Positions 8,396-16,525 of a stretch of DNA of 64,000 bases are shown here, one piece after another (position 1 is the stretch's first letter; each line of letters begins with the position of its first letter). The position numbers and the translations under genes were made by a program. The notes under the pieces were generated by a model that saw nothing but the letters and a program-made list of their open reading frames with translations, was not told the DNA's origin and ran no database searches. This DNA is from Oceanirhabdus sp. W0125-5. Its GTDB lineage: Bacteria; Bacillota; Clostridia; Clostridiales; Clostridiaceae. The DNA lies in contig NZ_CP115913.1 in assembly GCF_027938815.1 (NCBI RefSeq), positions 124,001 to 188,000 of the forward strand, in the 5' to 3' direction.

Positions 8396-8755
8396 TTATT
8401 TATCTTCAATATTATTAAATTCTGGATTCTTTATATAGTTCCCATTGGGATCTCTTAAAAATGGTAATACATTTATTATTGCATTTCTTTCAATTGGGCC
8501 ATATATATGAGGATAATATCGTCCAGGATTACTATCACAATCTTCCCATTTAATTTCTGCCTTTACTTTATCAGTATCAATGCAAAGAATTACATATTCT
8601 GTGTCTTGTTCATTGAAATGCTCTGTCACTCTCCAAAAATATTCTATTGATGAACAGTGTATAAAACCATTCCTCTTAAAATCTGTATATCCATATTCCT
8701 TTTCATTGCATACTTTATCCCAATTTTTTTTCTTTACACAGTGTAGTATTATCAT
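8396..8755 (-). CDS. DUF952 family protein
   Basis: 119 residues, full length for DUF952. Family marks are NGFIHCSSIEYFWRV (about 30-44), VILCIDTDKVKAEIKWEDC and YYPHIYGPIERNAI (about 81-94). DUF952 proteins are small cytosolic proteins of unknown activity, related in fold to ADP-ribosyltransferase-like domains; no function is claimed here. It is monocistronic and convergent with ispF across the repeat element. Between its start and the amidase lies the remnant of an M48 peptidase. Confidence 0.85.
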   Translation of the reverse strand: MIILHCVKKKNWDKVCNEKEYGYTDFKRNGFIHCSSIEYFWRVTEHFNEQDTEYVILCIDTDKVKAEIKWEDCDSNPGRYYPHIYGPIERNAIINVLPFLRDPNGNYIKNPEFNNIEDK

Positions 8756-8811
8756 ATATCATTCCCCCATGAAATCTTATATAAGTAATTTTATTTTACA
8801 AATCACTATTA

Positions 8812-8946
8812 TTAATCTAATTCAATTTTATCCTCTGATAATACAAACGCCATCCCGCATTCCTTCTCAATTACTCTTACTCTGTTAGCTATAGACGGAT
8901 GAGTTTGAAATAACTGATCTTTTATCGTTTCATAATTATACCACAT
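8812..8946 (-). pseudogene. C-terminal remnant of an M48-type (HtpX-like) peptidase
   Basis: A 44-codon open stretch ends in TAA. It contains LFQTHPSIANRVRVIEKE, which matches the conserved C-terminal THPP...RI segment of M48 membrane peptidases such as HtpX. No HExxH or membrane segment is present upstream, where the sequence becomes unrelated short-frame DNA. No usable ribosome site precedes the only ATG. Most likely the leftover 3' end of a deleted gene. Confidence 0.55.
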
Positions 8947-9000
8947 TCTCCATTAAAATACCTCTATGGACTATTTTAATATTAATCCATAGAGGCATAC

Positions 9001-9720
9001 TCATTCTTTTAATAATATTTTCTCAAATTTTTGTAAAACGCTAAGAGTTCTTTGTCCAAGTATCCCATCTTCTCTTAAAGGATATCCACTTTCATCATAT
9101 ATACATTGAGAGTTTAAAAATTTTTGAAATTCTAATACAAGATTTCGCTCTTCTTCCCCTAAAAATTCAGAGGATACAATCTCTTTAAATTCTGTTTTAA
9201 AATAATTACAACATCCTCTTACAATACTAGAAGCTACCTCCCATAAAAAGTCGGATGAAACAAGAAGCTTTGCCTCTTGTGGATTTGATAAAAATGCTAC
9301 TTCTGTTAATACAGCTGGCATTTCAGTTTTATTTAAAACTGAAAATCTTGCTTTTTTGCATCCCCTGTTAAAAAGAGATGTGGACTTTATTAATTCTCCT
9401 TGAATATGATGTGATAACTTTTCACCTTCATCACTACATGGATAACTCCATGTTTCAGTTCCTCTTGCTAATTCATTTACAAAACTATTACAATGTATAC
9501 TTACAAAAATATCGCAATTATTTCTATTTGCATATAACGCTCTATCTATATTAACTAAAGATTCATCTTTTTCCCGGGTCATAAAACACTCAAATCCATT
9601 TTTTTTAGCAATAAATCGTGCATACTTACAAATTTTAAGTGTTATGTCTTTTTCATATACTCCATTTACTGATACTCCTAGATCTTTGCCTCCATGACCA
9701 GCATCTAAACATATCCTCAT
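9001..9720 (-). CDS. N-acetylmuramoyl-L-alanine amidase (Amidase_3) with C-terminal peptidoglycan-binding segment
   Basis: 239 residues. An Amidase_3 domain (1-175) begins directly with MRICLDAGHGG. Zinc ligands are His9, Glu23 and His76 (SIHCN), with catalytic Glu140 (LTEVAFLSN). The C-terminus (about 190-239, GYPLREDGILGQRTLSVLQKFE) matches a PG_binding_1 repeat. It would cleave the amide bond between MurNAc and the stem peptide. There is no signal peptide, as in phage endolysins and some spore amidases, so export or lysis-dependent release is unclear. GGAGATG precedes the ATG. It is followed by the M48 remnant. Confidence 0.88.
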   Translation of the reverse strand: MRICLDAGHGGKDLGVSVNGVYEKDITLKICKYARFIAKKNGFECFMTREKDESLVNIDRALYANRNNCDIFVSIHCNSFVNELARGTETWSYPCSDEGEKLSHHIQGELIKSTSLFNRGCKKARFSVLNKTEMPAVLTEVAFLSNPQEAKLLVSSDFLWEVASSIVRGCCNYFKTEFKEIVSSEFLGEEERNLVLEFQKFLNSQCIYDESGYPLREDGILGQRTLSVLQKFEKILLKE

Positions 9721-9785
9721 ATAAACATCTCCAAAGCTTGATATTCCGCTATATATAATATGAGAATTTTATAAACTAGTGAATA

Positions 9786-10382
9786 TTATTTTTTTAAATA
9801 TTTCCTTACTTCATTTAATCTCTCATTAACAATATCCAGATCCTCTTCATCTGAAATTTTTGATCCTTTAATATATATCTCTTCTGCTTTTATTAAATCC
9901 CTAATAGTTACTTTACCCATCTTTATTGCTGATAACCAATATGTATCACCCCATTTTACATATGGCCATACACTATCAGTATATTCCTTCGTAATTTCTT
10001 CAAACTGTTTCTCACTTTCTTTTTCATTCCCTAACTCAAAATAAGATTCTGCTACAGCAGTTCTCATACTCATTACTATAAACTCTTCAGTCATTGGAAA
10101 TACTTCACAGAATTCATTGCAATAATTTATTCTTGCTTCATAATATTTATTTTCAACAATCCCAGCATTCTCAAGTTCCATTTCAAGGTCTTGCACCCAG
10201 TTGGTCAAACTTTCTGGTGTTTCAACTTTTTCATCCATATCTTCTATTGCTTTAATATTATTACTAGCTCCAACTTCCTTTATATCTTCCCATAACTTTA
10301 ACCAACAATCACATGCTTTTACAACTTCATCATTTTCTAAATATGTATATCCTTCTAACATTAATTCATTATTTATTTCCAT
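9786..10382 (-). CDS. TPR-like helical cytosolic protein, unknown function
   Basis: 198 residues, acidic, all-helical by composition. Tandem helix pairs resemble tetratricopeptide repeats (for example AVAESYFELGNEKESEKQFEEITKEYTDSVWPYVKWGDTYW, about 110-152, given here as one region). There is no signal or membrane segment. AGGAGG precedes the ATG. Similar stand-alone TPR-like proteins occur in clostridia, often annotated hypothetical. Its only neighbours are the amidase downstream and a coiled-coil membrane protein upstream, so context does not assign a role. Confidence 0.75.
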   Translation of the reverse strand: MEINNELMLEGYTYLENDEVVKACDCWLKLWEDIKEVGASNNIKAIEDMDEKVETPESLTNWVQDLEMELENAGIVENKYYEARINYCNEFCEVFPMTEEFIVMSMRTAVAESYFELGNEKESEKQFEEITKEYTDSVWPYVKWGDTYWLSAIKMGKVTIRDLIKAEEIYIKGSKISDEEDLDIVNERLNEVRKYLKK

Positions 10383-10481
10383 TTTTATTCCTCCTGTTCA
10401 TAATAAAGAACAAATGTCTATCTATATCTATATTAAAACATAAAATAAGATTATTGAAAAATAAATTTATTTAAAACACCA

Positions 10482-10512
10482 AACAGATTGTAATTATTCA
10501 TTACAATCTGTT
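10482..10512 (-). terminator. Terminator after the coiled-coil membrane protein
   Basis: A 13-bp perfect stem, AACAGATTGTAAT with complement 10500-10512, loop of 5. On the minus strand the tail reads TGGTGTTTTAAAT, a weak T-tract. Confidence 0.55.
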
Positions 10513-10522
10513 CTTAGTCTTA

Positions 10523-10897
10523 CTATTTCAATGCCATAATTATTAGATTTACTATAACTGCAGCAATCGCAGCTATTGCAGGATATAATAATGCAACTCT
10601 AAATTCTTTCTTTTTATTATTTAATTGATTCAACCTCTCATGCAGAGCCTCAAGTCTAAAACGAAGTTCAGTAAATCGCTCTTTAATGATATCGTCGGTA
10701 TCACTACTTTGATCACGAACTGCATTTAATCTATCCATTAATTCCTCTATATCTGTTAAATGCTCCTGTCTATGCTCTTCAAACTTCTCATTGATGTCGT
10801 CTACTTTTGACTCTAACTCATCAAGTCTAACTGAATACTCTCGTTGATTAACTGTAATATCAATCAAATCTTTCTCAATTTCTTTAATCTCATTCAA
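10523..10897 (-). CDS. Coiled-coil protein with C-terminal membrane anchor (XhlA-like)
   Basis: 124 residues from a TTG at 10897, chosen because GGGGTG lies about 7 bases upstream; an earlier TTG at 10915 has no such site. Residues 1-95 are a heptad-rich charged coiled coil (LDELESKVDDINEKFEEH...). A short basic stretch (NNKKKEF) and one C-terminal helix (about 100-123) follow. The layout matches the phage haemolysin/holin-accessory XhlA group, but no phage genes are adjacent, so this is only a structural likeness. A hairpin terminator follows. The 178 bases upstream of 10916 hold no clear gene. Confidence 0.65.
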   Translation of the reverse strand: MNEIKEIEKDLIDITVNQREYSVRLDELESKVDDINEKFEEHRQEHLTDIEELMDRLNAVRDQSSDTDDIIKERFTELRFRLEALHERLNQLNNKKKEFRVALLYPAIAAIAAVIVNLIIMALK

Positions 10898-11093
10898 AAA
10901 AAACACCCCAAACAAATGAGTCTCATTACATTATATTCACTATAACCAATTCTTGTTAATGTTATAGAAAAATATATTTTCCTATAAATTTTGACTATAA
11001 TAGTCTGCTGCTTATATGACTATTCTTTCAGATTATTACATAAAATAACCTTACACGTATCTAAATCCATAATGCTTAGTAGGAGGTGTTTCC

Positions 11094-11240
11094 ATGAAGC
11101 TTAATCTTTGGTCTTCAATTAAAAGAAATAAGAACCTTCACTCTCCTGAAGAAGAAAAAAAGATTATAAAAGAAAAAGAACAGGAAATAGAATATAAGCT
11201 CAATGATGCTTATAACTATTTCGTGAACAGAAAAGACTAA
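11094..11240 (+). CDS. Small charged protein, 48 residues, unknown function
   Basis: ATG at 11094 is preceded by a near-perfect ribosome site AGGAGGTG at 11081. The product begins MKLNLWSSIKRNKNL and continues with a Lys/Glu-rich helix and YNYFVNRKD at the C-terminus. Clean start, strong Shine-Dalgarno and a clear stop favour a real gene. No family is recognised. The structured repeat begins 10 bases after its stop. Confidence 0.6.
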   Translation: MKLNLWSSIKRNKNLHSPEEEKKIIKEKEQEIEYKLNDAYNYFVNRKD

Positions 11241-11250
11241 ACGTAAAAAA

Positions 11251-11528
11251 GGCACGCGGGTGCGTGCGATTAAAACAAATGGATAATGGATAATGTATAA
11301 TGTATAATGTATAATGATGGGTGCTTCTCACTTACGTGAGAAGCTACATTTTATTGGTCTTTAGAACAAGAGGTTTTTACTCATTTTATCTAGGATAAAA
11401 TATTGTATTTCAAATACAATGTTTCATTAAAATGAGACGAGTAAACCTCTATTGTCCATGGAACAATAAGATTAAAATTTCTCGGAGAGAAATATCCTTC
11501 GTTTTCAGTTTTCCATTTTCCATTTTTC
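11251..11528. repeat. Structured intergenic repeat, copy 2
   Basis: Same order of parts as copy 1 but with different stem sequences. Parts: GCACGC-gggt-GCGTGC (11252-11267); ATTAAAACAAATGGA; period-7 tract of ATGGATA/ATGTATA (about 11279-11319); GCTTCTCAC-ttac-GTGAGAAGC (11323-11344); TACATTTTA; closing stem AGAGGTTT..ACTC with GAGTAAACCTCT enclosing three hairpins; ATTGTCC/GGAACAAT; TTTCTC-gga-GAGAAA; right-edge period-7 TTTTCCA tract. It lies between the 48-residue gene (+) and the FAD oxidase (-), which converge. Confidence 0.75.
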
Positions 11529-11533
11529 TCAAC

Positions 11534-13300
11534 TTACTTTATACTTTCCATTTTCAACTCTGATCTTTTTATATCCTCACGTAAGAATCGCTTCTCACTA
11601 TCTTTCATATCTAACCCTAACGTTCCACCTGGATTCATTATGTTTTTAGGGTCAAAGTGCTTTTTAAGAGTTTTGAAAACCTCCATTTGTTCTATTCCAA
11701 GCTGACCTTCTAACCATGGTGCAGTCATCTTACCTATTCCATGATGATGACTCATTGCTGCCCCATATTTCTGAATATTATCCAGGATGCCGCTCTGATA
11801 TTCAAGATACTCGTCTATTTCATTCATCTTTGCAATAAAAATGAAATATAGATTTGCACCTTGAGGGTAAACATGAGACATATGAGTCATACATACAGTA
11901 TTAGGTCTGCTTTTACAATATGCTCTAACCCCTTCATGTACTTTTTTCATAGTATCCCATGTAACTGAACATTCTAATGTATCAGTCATAACCCCATAAT
12001 CTTGAAGATCTTCTCTCATGTAAGGATCTCTAAATCTTCCATGCTCCCAATTCTTTGTTACATATCCTGTAGTGTACATAGCTCCATACTTCTTGCATAT
12101 TTTATGAACCTTACGTTTTACTACTTTTGTAAAACTCTTTTCACCATCTGTAAATCCAAGAAATAAGCACCTCTCACCTTTTTTGTACCCCTTAAGATTC
12201 ATAATCTTATCAAGGATTGTACCTTCAACTCCATAGAGTTTCATTGCCACATCAGTTTCCTCTGGATCTGACAATCTAAATACAGATGGATATCCAAACT
12301 GCCCTTGCATAATCTCTCTAGCCGCTTCCATAGCGTCATCCCAAGTTTTAAAAATGTAGCTGAATCTTCTCTGATTCTCTGGCATATGCCTAAATATCTT
12401 AAGAGTAACGTTTACAAGGACTCCATAAGCCCCCTCGCTACCTATCATTATCTCATCTATTGATGGTCCTGTTGCATTAGCTGGGAATTCTTCTGTTTTT
12501 ATTATTCCTACAGGAGTAACATATTCCTGGCATATTACCATATCTTCAATCTTTCCAAAATACGTTGAATTTTGACCAGCTCCTCTAGTTACAACCCATC
12601 CCCCAACACATGAATATTCAAAGGATTGAGGAAAATGTCCACATGTATATTGTCTCTTAGCATTAAATAACTTTGGAGCATCATTTAATGTTTTTTCAAG
12701 ATCTGGTCCTGACATCCCTGCTTCAACTGTGATAGTCTGATTCTTCTCATTAAAATTTAATACTTTTTTCATGTGTTTTCTCATATCTAATGAGATTCCA
12801 CCTTTAACACACTCTACTCCTCTAGTTACAGATGATCCTCCTCCATAAATATAAACTGGAATTTCCTGTTCATGACAATATTTAACTATCTTTTTGATAT
12901 CCTCTTTATCTCTAGGGTATAATACAATATCTGGAATATTCTCCACGATACCTTCCCTTAATCTCATAAGATCTATCATAGTTTTACCATAAGCAACCTC
13001 AAGTCTTGTATAATCATCAGTTTTTACATTCTCTTCTCCAACGAACTCTCTGAATTTTGATATTTGCTCATTTGAAAGGCTTATTGGAACATCATATTGA
13101 ACCTTCTCCAACCCCATTTTTTGTGGAGTCTTAAAATCCTCATCAGTCATATTAAATTGTTCTTTCATTAAAGCATATAATCGTTTATTAGGATGTTTGA
13201 ATTCCTTTGGATCTCCCCATTTTAATATACTTCTGTAAGTTCCCTCAGGAGGTGCTTGTTCACACCACTTTGGATAATATTCCTCATTCTTATTTTTCAT
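11534..13300 (-). CDS. FAD-linked oxidase, alkyl-DHAP synthase-like
   Basis: 588 residues from the ATG at 13300 (GGAGGGG lies 7 bases upstream). It has an FAD_binding_4 domain with the diphosphate-binding loop YIYGGGSSVTRGVE and a FAD-linked oxidase C-terminal domain. Strong marks of the alkyldihydroxyacetonephosphate synthase branch are GGWVVTRGAGQNSTYFGKIE and MSHHHGIGKM. In that family a catalytic His and FAD N5 handle an acyl/alkyl-DHAP adduct. The start overlaps the FGGY kinase stop by 11 bases, and the gene is the last of a five-gene redox/kinase operon. The substrate is unknown: the operon suggests a phosphorylated glycerol-like polyol or an ether-lipid backbone (inference). Confidence 0.8.
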   Translation of the reverse strand: MKNKNEEYYPKWCEQAPPEGTYRSILKWGDPKEFKHPNKRLYALMKEQFNMTDEDFKTPQKMGLEKVQYDVPISLSNEQISKFREFVGEENVKTDDYTRLEVAYGKTMIDLMRLREGIVENIPDIVLYPRDKEDIKKIVKYCHEQEIPVYIYGGGSSVTRGVECVKGGISLDMRKHMKKVLNFNEKNQTITVEAGMSGPDLEKTLNDAPKLFNAKRQYTCGHFPQSFEYSCVGGWVVTRGAGQNSTYFGKIEDMVICQEYVTPVGIIKTEEFPANATGPSIDEIMIGSEGAYGVLVNVTLKIFRHMPENQRRFSYIFKTWDDAMEAAREIMQGQFGYPSVFRLSDPEETDVAMKLYGVEGTILDKIMNLKGYKKGERCLFLGFTDGEKSFTKVVKRKVHKICKKYGAMYTTGYVTKNWEHGRFRDPYMREDLQDYGVMTDTLECSVTWDTMKKVHEGVRAYCKSRPNTVCMTHMSHVYPQGANLYFIFIAKMNEIDEYLEYQSGILDNIQKYGAAMSHHHGIGKMTAPWLEGQLGIEQMEVFKTLKKHFDPKNIMNPGGTLGLDMKDSEKRFLREDIKRSELKMESIK

Positions 13301-14882
13301 AATTAATCCCCTCCGTATTATCCCCAATATATATTTCTGGATAGTTAGTTATTTTTTGAATCTCTGTATAAATCCCTTTAAGCTTTGGATATATCCTCTT
13401 GTAAACATTTTTATATAATAATCTATATATCTCTGCATTTTTCTCCTGTGGATAAAAAACCTTAGAATATCTCACCATATTGGATATTCCTTGATTAAAA
13501 TCAGAATATGTTCCTAAAGCAACAAATGCACATATGGCTCCACCTAGTCCTGCAGCTTCATATGTCTCCCCTTTATATACATTCTTATTGAACATATCTG
13601 CTGTTATCTGACATATGGCATCACTTTGGGATCCTCCCCCTGAAACCATAACTTTCTCAATTTTTATCTTGGACTTATTCTCTATCATTTCTGCCCCCTC
13701 TATTAGTCCAAAATTAATCCCCTCTATGATAGACCTATAAATGTGACTGCGTGTATGAACATCCCCGAAACCAATTATTGCTCCTTTAGCTTCTGGCATT
13801 TTTAATCCAGGACCCCAATAGGGTTGTAATATCAATCCCTGTGCTCCTGGTGGAACCTCATTCAATCTTTCATTCAATAGAACCTCTGGCGCTATTCCCT
13901 TCTCTTCAGCTTCTGCCATTTCTCTTTGAGCAAATTCTTTTTTAAACCAACTTATCATCCAATATCCTCTAAAAATTTCTACCTCTGGATTGTAATTATC
14001 CGGTATCACCGCTGGATATGCAGGCATAAACTTCATTGGCTCTATATACTTAGATGATGTGGTCTGTATAGTTGCCGTTGTCCCAAAACTCAAACTAACC
14101 CCTGTTAAGTCTGAACACCCAACCCCTAAAGTCTCACATCCTTTATCTGAACCTGATACGACTATCTTAACTCCTTCATTAATTCCAGTTTCTTCACTTA
14201 ATTCTTTCCCTATAACTCCAATTATACTTCCTGGCTTTACTAACTTAGGCAGTTTATTTTTATCTATTCCGAATAAAGCCCATTTATAATTCCTATCTGA
14301 TTGGGGCCAAGATAGCTTCTTATAATCAAAAGGAATATGTCCTACTTGATTTGCAATGGAGTCTATAAATTCTCCCGTTAGTCTGTAATTAAAATATCCA
14401 GATAAGAGCATGACTTTGAATATTCTATCCCAACATTCAGGTTCATTCTCCTTTATCCAATTTACTTTACTCTTTCTTCTAGAAATAATAGCCGCTTTCT
14501 TCATTCCAACAATCCTAAATTTCATATTATCTAAAATTGGAAGTTCCTCTTCACATCTTGCCATTCGTTGATCTAACCAAAGCATAGATGGTCTTATAAT
14601 TTCACCTTCTTCATCTAAGTAGACACATGTATCCCTCATAGTTGTTACTGTAATAGCCTCAATTTTATTCCAAAGTTCTTCATTACTCTCTTTCAAATCT
14701 TTACAACATTCACACATCTTATTCCAATAAAGGCGAGGATCCTGTTCAGCAAAACCAGGATAATCGGAGAAATAAGGTGTGTATTCTTTTTTTACCTTAA
14801 TCAGTAATTCTCCCTTATCATTAAAAATTAACCCTCGAGTACTCTGGGTACCACAATCTATTACTAAAACAACTTTATCCAA
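13290..14882 (-). CDS. FGGY-family carbohydrate kinase
   Basis: 530 residues from a TTG at 14882 (AGGGGAG 7 bases upstream; the TTG at 14888 is too close to that site). The N-terminal phosphate loop is DCGTQSTRG. The C-terminal FGGY domain has SFGTTATI and VSGGGSQSDAICQITAD, the ATP-binding signature. It phosphorylates a sugar or polyol. The sequence is not a canonical GlpK or XylB, so the substrate is open. The gene overlaps DUF1667 by 8 bases and the FAD oxidase by 11, which shows tight coupling. Together with a GlpA-like dehydrogenase this suggests kinase-then-dehydrogenase breakdown of a glycerol-like polyol. Confidence 0.85.
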   Translation of the reverse strand: MDKVVLVIDCGTQSTRGLIFNDKGELLIKVKKEYTPYFSDYPGFAEQDPRLYWNKMCECCKDLKESNEELWNKIEAITVTTMRDTCVYLDEEGEIIRPSMLWLDQRMARCEEELPILDNMKFRIVGMKKAAIISRRKSKVNWIKENEPECWDRIFKVMLLSGYFNYRLTGEFIDSIANQVGHIPFDYKKLSWPQSDRNYKWALFGIDKNKLPKLVKPGSIIGVIGKELSEETGINEGVKIVVSGSDKGCETLGVGCSDLTGVSLSFGTTATIQTTSSKYIEPMKFMPAYPAVIPDNYNPEVEIFRGYWMISWFKKEFAQREMAEAEEKGIAPEVLLNERLNEVPPGAQGLILQPYWGPGLKMPEAKGAIIGFGDVHTRSHIYRSIIEGINFGLIEGAEMIENKSKIKIEKVMVSGGGSQSDAICQITADMFNKNVYKGETYEAAGLGGAICAFVALGTYSDFNQGISNMVRYSKVFYPQEKNAEIYRLLYKNVYKRIYPKLKGIYTEIQKITNYPEIYIGDNTEGINYEK

Positions 14883-15258
14883 CCCCAAACTCCCCTTTAA
14901 TCAGATATTTCATATCTGCTGTTAAAACCACGTTAACATTTAGTCCTAAAACATTCTCTAAAACAATATCTCCTGTTGAAAGAATCCTATCTACTACAAC
15001 TTTATTTATCTCATCCATTACCTCAAATATCATATTAAGTGGTACTTCACCATCAGTTTTAACAGATATTCTAGGTAACTCTTCAAATACAGTTTTAACT
15101 GTTGAGCATATGCTTCTCATAGGATTCCGTATCTCTTTTATTGCAAAATCCTTACCCCTAGAGCATTTGTTTCCTTCAACTTCTAAGGTACTATCATCAT
15201 ATATAACTGTCATCTCACAACTGTTAGGACATATAATACACACCATATCCCTTTTCAT
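14875..15258 (-). CDS. DUF1667 Cys-rich redox accessory protein
   Basis: 127 residues. The N-terminal Cys motif CIICPNSCEMTV plus a fourth Cys (GNKCSRG) is the DUF1667 hallmark and suggests an Fe-S or disulfide redox centre. In Firmicutes and Thermotogales this family regularly sits beside GlpA-like and FAD/NAD oxidoreductases, as it does here. It probably passes electrons between them. GGAGAG precedes the ATG. The stop overlaps the kinase start. Confidence 0.88.
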   Translation of the reverse strand: MKRDMVCIICPNSCEMTVIYDDSTLEVEGNKCSRGKDFAIKEIRNPMRSICSTVKTVFEELPRISVKTDGEVPLNMIFEVMDEINKVVVDRILSTGDIVLENVLGLNVNVVLTADMKYLIKGEFGVG

Positions 15259-15274
15259 GTTACTTCTCTCCTTA

Positions 15275-16525
15275 TTAAGAACTTACAATCCTAATTACAA
15301 TATCTCCCTGAATCTTATCTGTGTTTAAAGTAATCCTCTCCATCTCTGGGGGCTTTAACGCCATATGCTTCTTTTTATAAATTGTTTTATTATTTGAGTC
15401 TATGATTACTTCTACATTTCTCATGTTTCTATTAACCCTAAAATATAACACTACCTCTTCATTTCTTTGACTTATATCTATTCTTTGAGGTACAGAATAA
15501 AGAAAATCATTACTATTAGCTATAACCTGTACTATCTTTTTACCACCTTCATATCCCTTCTGTGCATATTCAGCTGCATTCCTTCCTGCTATCTCTCCAC
15601 TCTCTGATACATAATCTACAAGATCATTAACATGTAATGCATTTCCACAAGAAAATACTCCATTAATAGAGGTCATGAGATTATTATCTACTATAGGACC
15701 TTTGGTTCTATTATCAATTTTAATACCCAACATCTCTGCTATTTCATTCTCTGGTATTAATCCAACTGATAATATCACTCCATCACATTTAATTATTTCT
15801 CGTTTCCCAGGCAATATATTCATATTAGTGTCTACATTAGCTATTTCAACACCTTCTACTCTATCCTTCCCTATAATATTAGTTATAGTTTTTCCTAAAT
15901 AAAGGGGTATGTTATAATCATCAAGGCATTGAACAATATTTCTTGTTAATCCTGAAGGAGTACTCTTTGCCTCATAAACCCCTATAACTTCGCTTCCTTC
16001 TAATGTCAACCTCCGCGCCATTATAAGTCCAATATCTCCGCTACCTAATATCACACTTCTCTTACAAGGAAGATACCCATCAATATTAACCAAGTATTGC
16101 GCTGTTCCTGCCGAAAATATTCCCGCTGGCCTTGTACCATTTATAAAGATTTGTTTAGCAGTTCTCTCTCTGCATCCATTAGCCAGAATTAAAGCTTTAG
16201 CCTTAATTATCTGAACTCCAGACTCCCCATTCATAACTGTAATATGAAACTCATTGTTGTCTTTTACTATTTGAAGAACATAAGAGGATAACATAACTTC
16301 TATACCTAATTTCTCTATTTGCCTTGCATATCTCTCAGCATATTCAGGACCCGTTAATCTTTCCCCAAATTTAACAACCCCAAATCCATCATGTATACAC
16401 TGTTTTAATATTCCACCCGCTCTTTTTTCTCTTTCAATTATTAGTACTTGATCGACCTTATCATGAGCTTCTATTGCAGCCGCCATTCCTGCTGGCCCTC
16501 CTCCAATAACCACTACATCATACAT
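15275..16525 (-). CDS. FAD/NAD(P)-dependent oxidoreductase (pyridine nucleotide-disulfide type)
   Basis: 416 residues from the ATG at 16525 (GAGGTGG 6 bases upstream; MYDVVVIGGGPAGM start). The first Rossmann motif GGGPAGMAAA binds FAD. A second, VILGSGDIGLIMARRL (about 160-175), binds NAD(P)H. GNALHVNDLVDYVSESG near residue 300 is the FAD-ribityl site. It would reoxidise or reduce the GlpA-like partner with pyridine nucleotide, with DUF1667 as electron carrier. The start overlaps the dehydrogenase stop by 8 bases (ATGTATGA). The last 80 residues form a small beta domain with no obvious Cys. Confidence 0.88.
   Translation of the reverse strand: MYDVVVIGGGPAGMAAAIEAHDKVDQVLIIEREKRAGGILKQCIHDGFGVVKFGERLTGPEYAERYARQIEKLGIEVMLSSYVLQIVKDNNEFHITVMNGESGVQIIKAKALILANGCRERTAKQIFINGTRPAGIFSAGTAQYLVNIDGYLPCKRSVILGSGDIGLIMARRLTLEGSEVIGVYEAKSTPSGLTRNIVQCLDDYNIPLYLGKTITNIIGKDRVEGVEIANVDTNMNILPGKREIIKCDGVILSVGLIPENEIAEMLGIKIDNRTKGPIVDNNLMTSINGVFSCGNALHVNDLVDYVSESGEIAGRNAAEYAQKGYEGGKKIVQVIANSNDFLYSVPQRIDISQRNEEVVLYFRVNRNMRNVEVIIDSNNKTIYKKKHMALKPPEMERITLNTDKIQGDIVIRIVSS

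Noticed and set aside
9001..11240. A prophage lysis module (amidase plus XhlA-like protein)
   Set aside because: The genes are separated by an unrelated TPR-like gene and no phage structural, holin or integrase genes are present.
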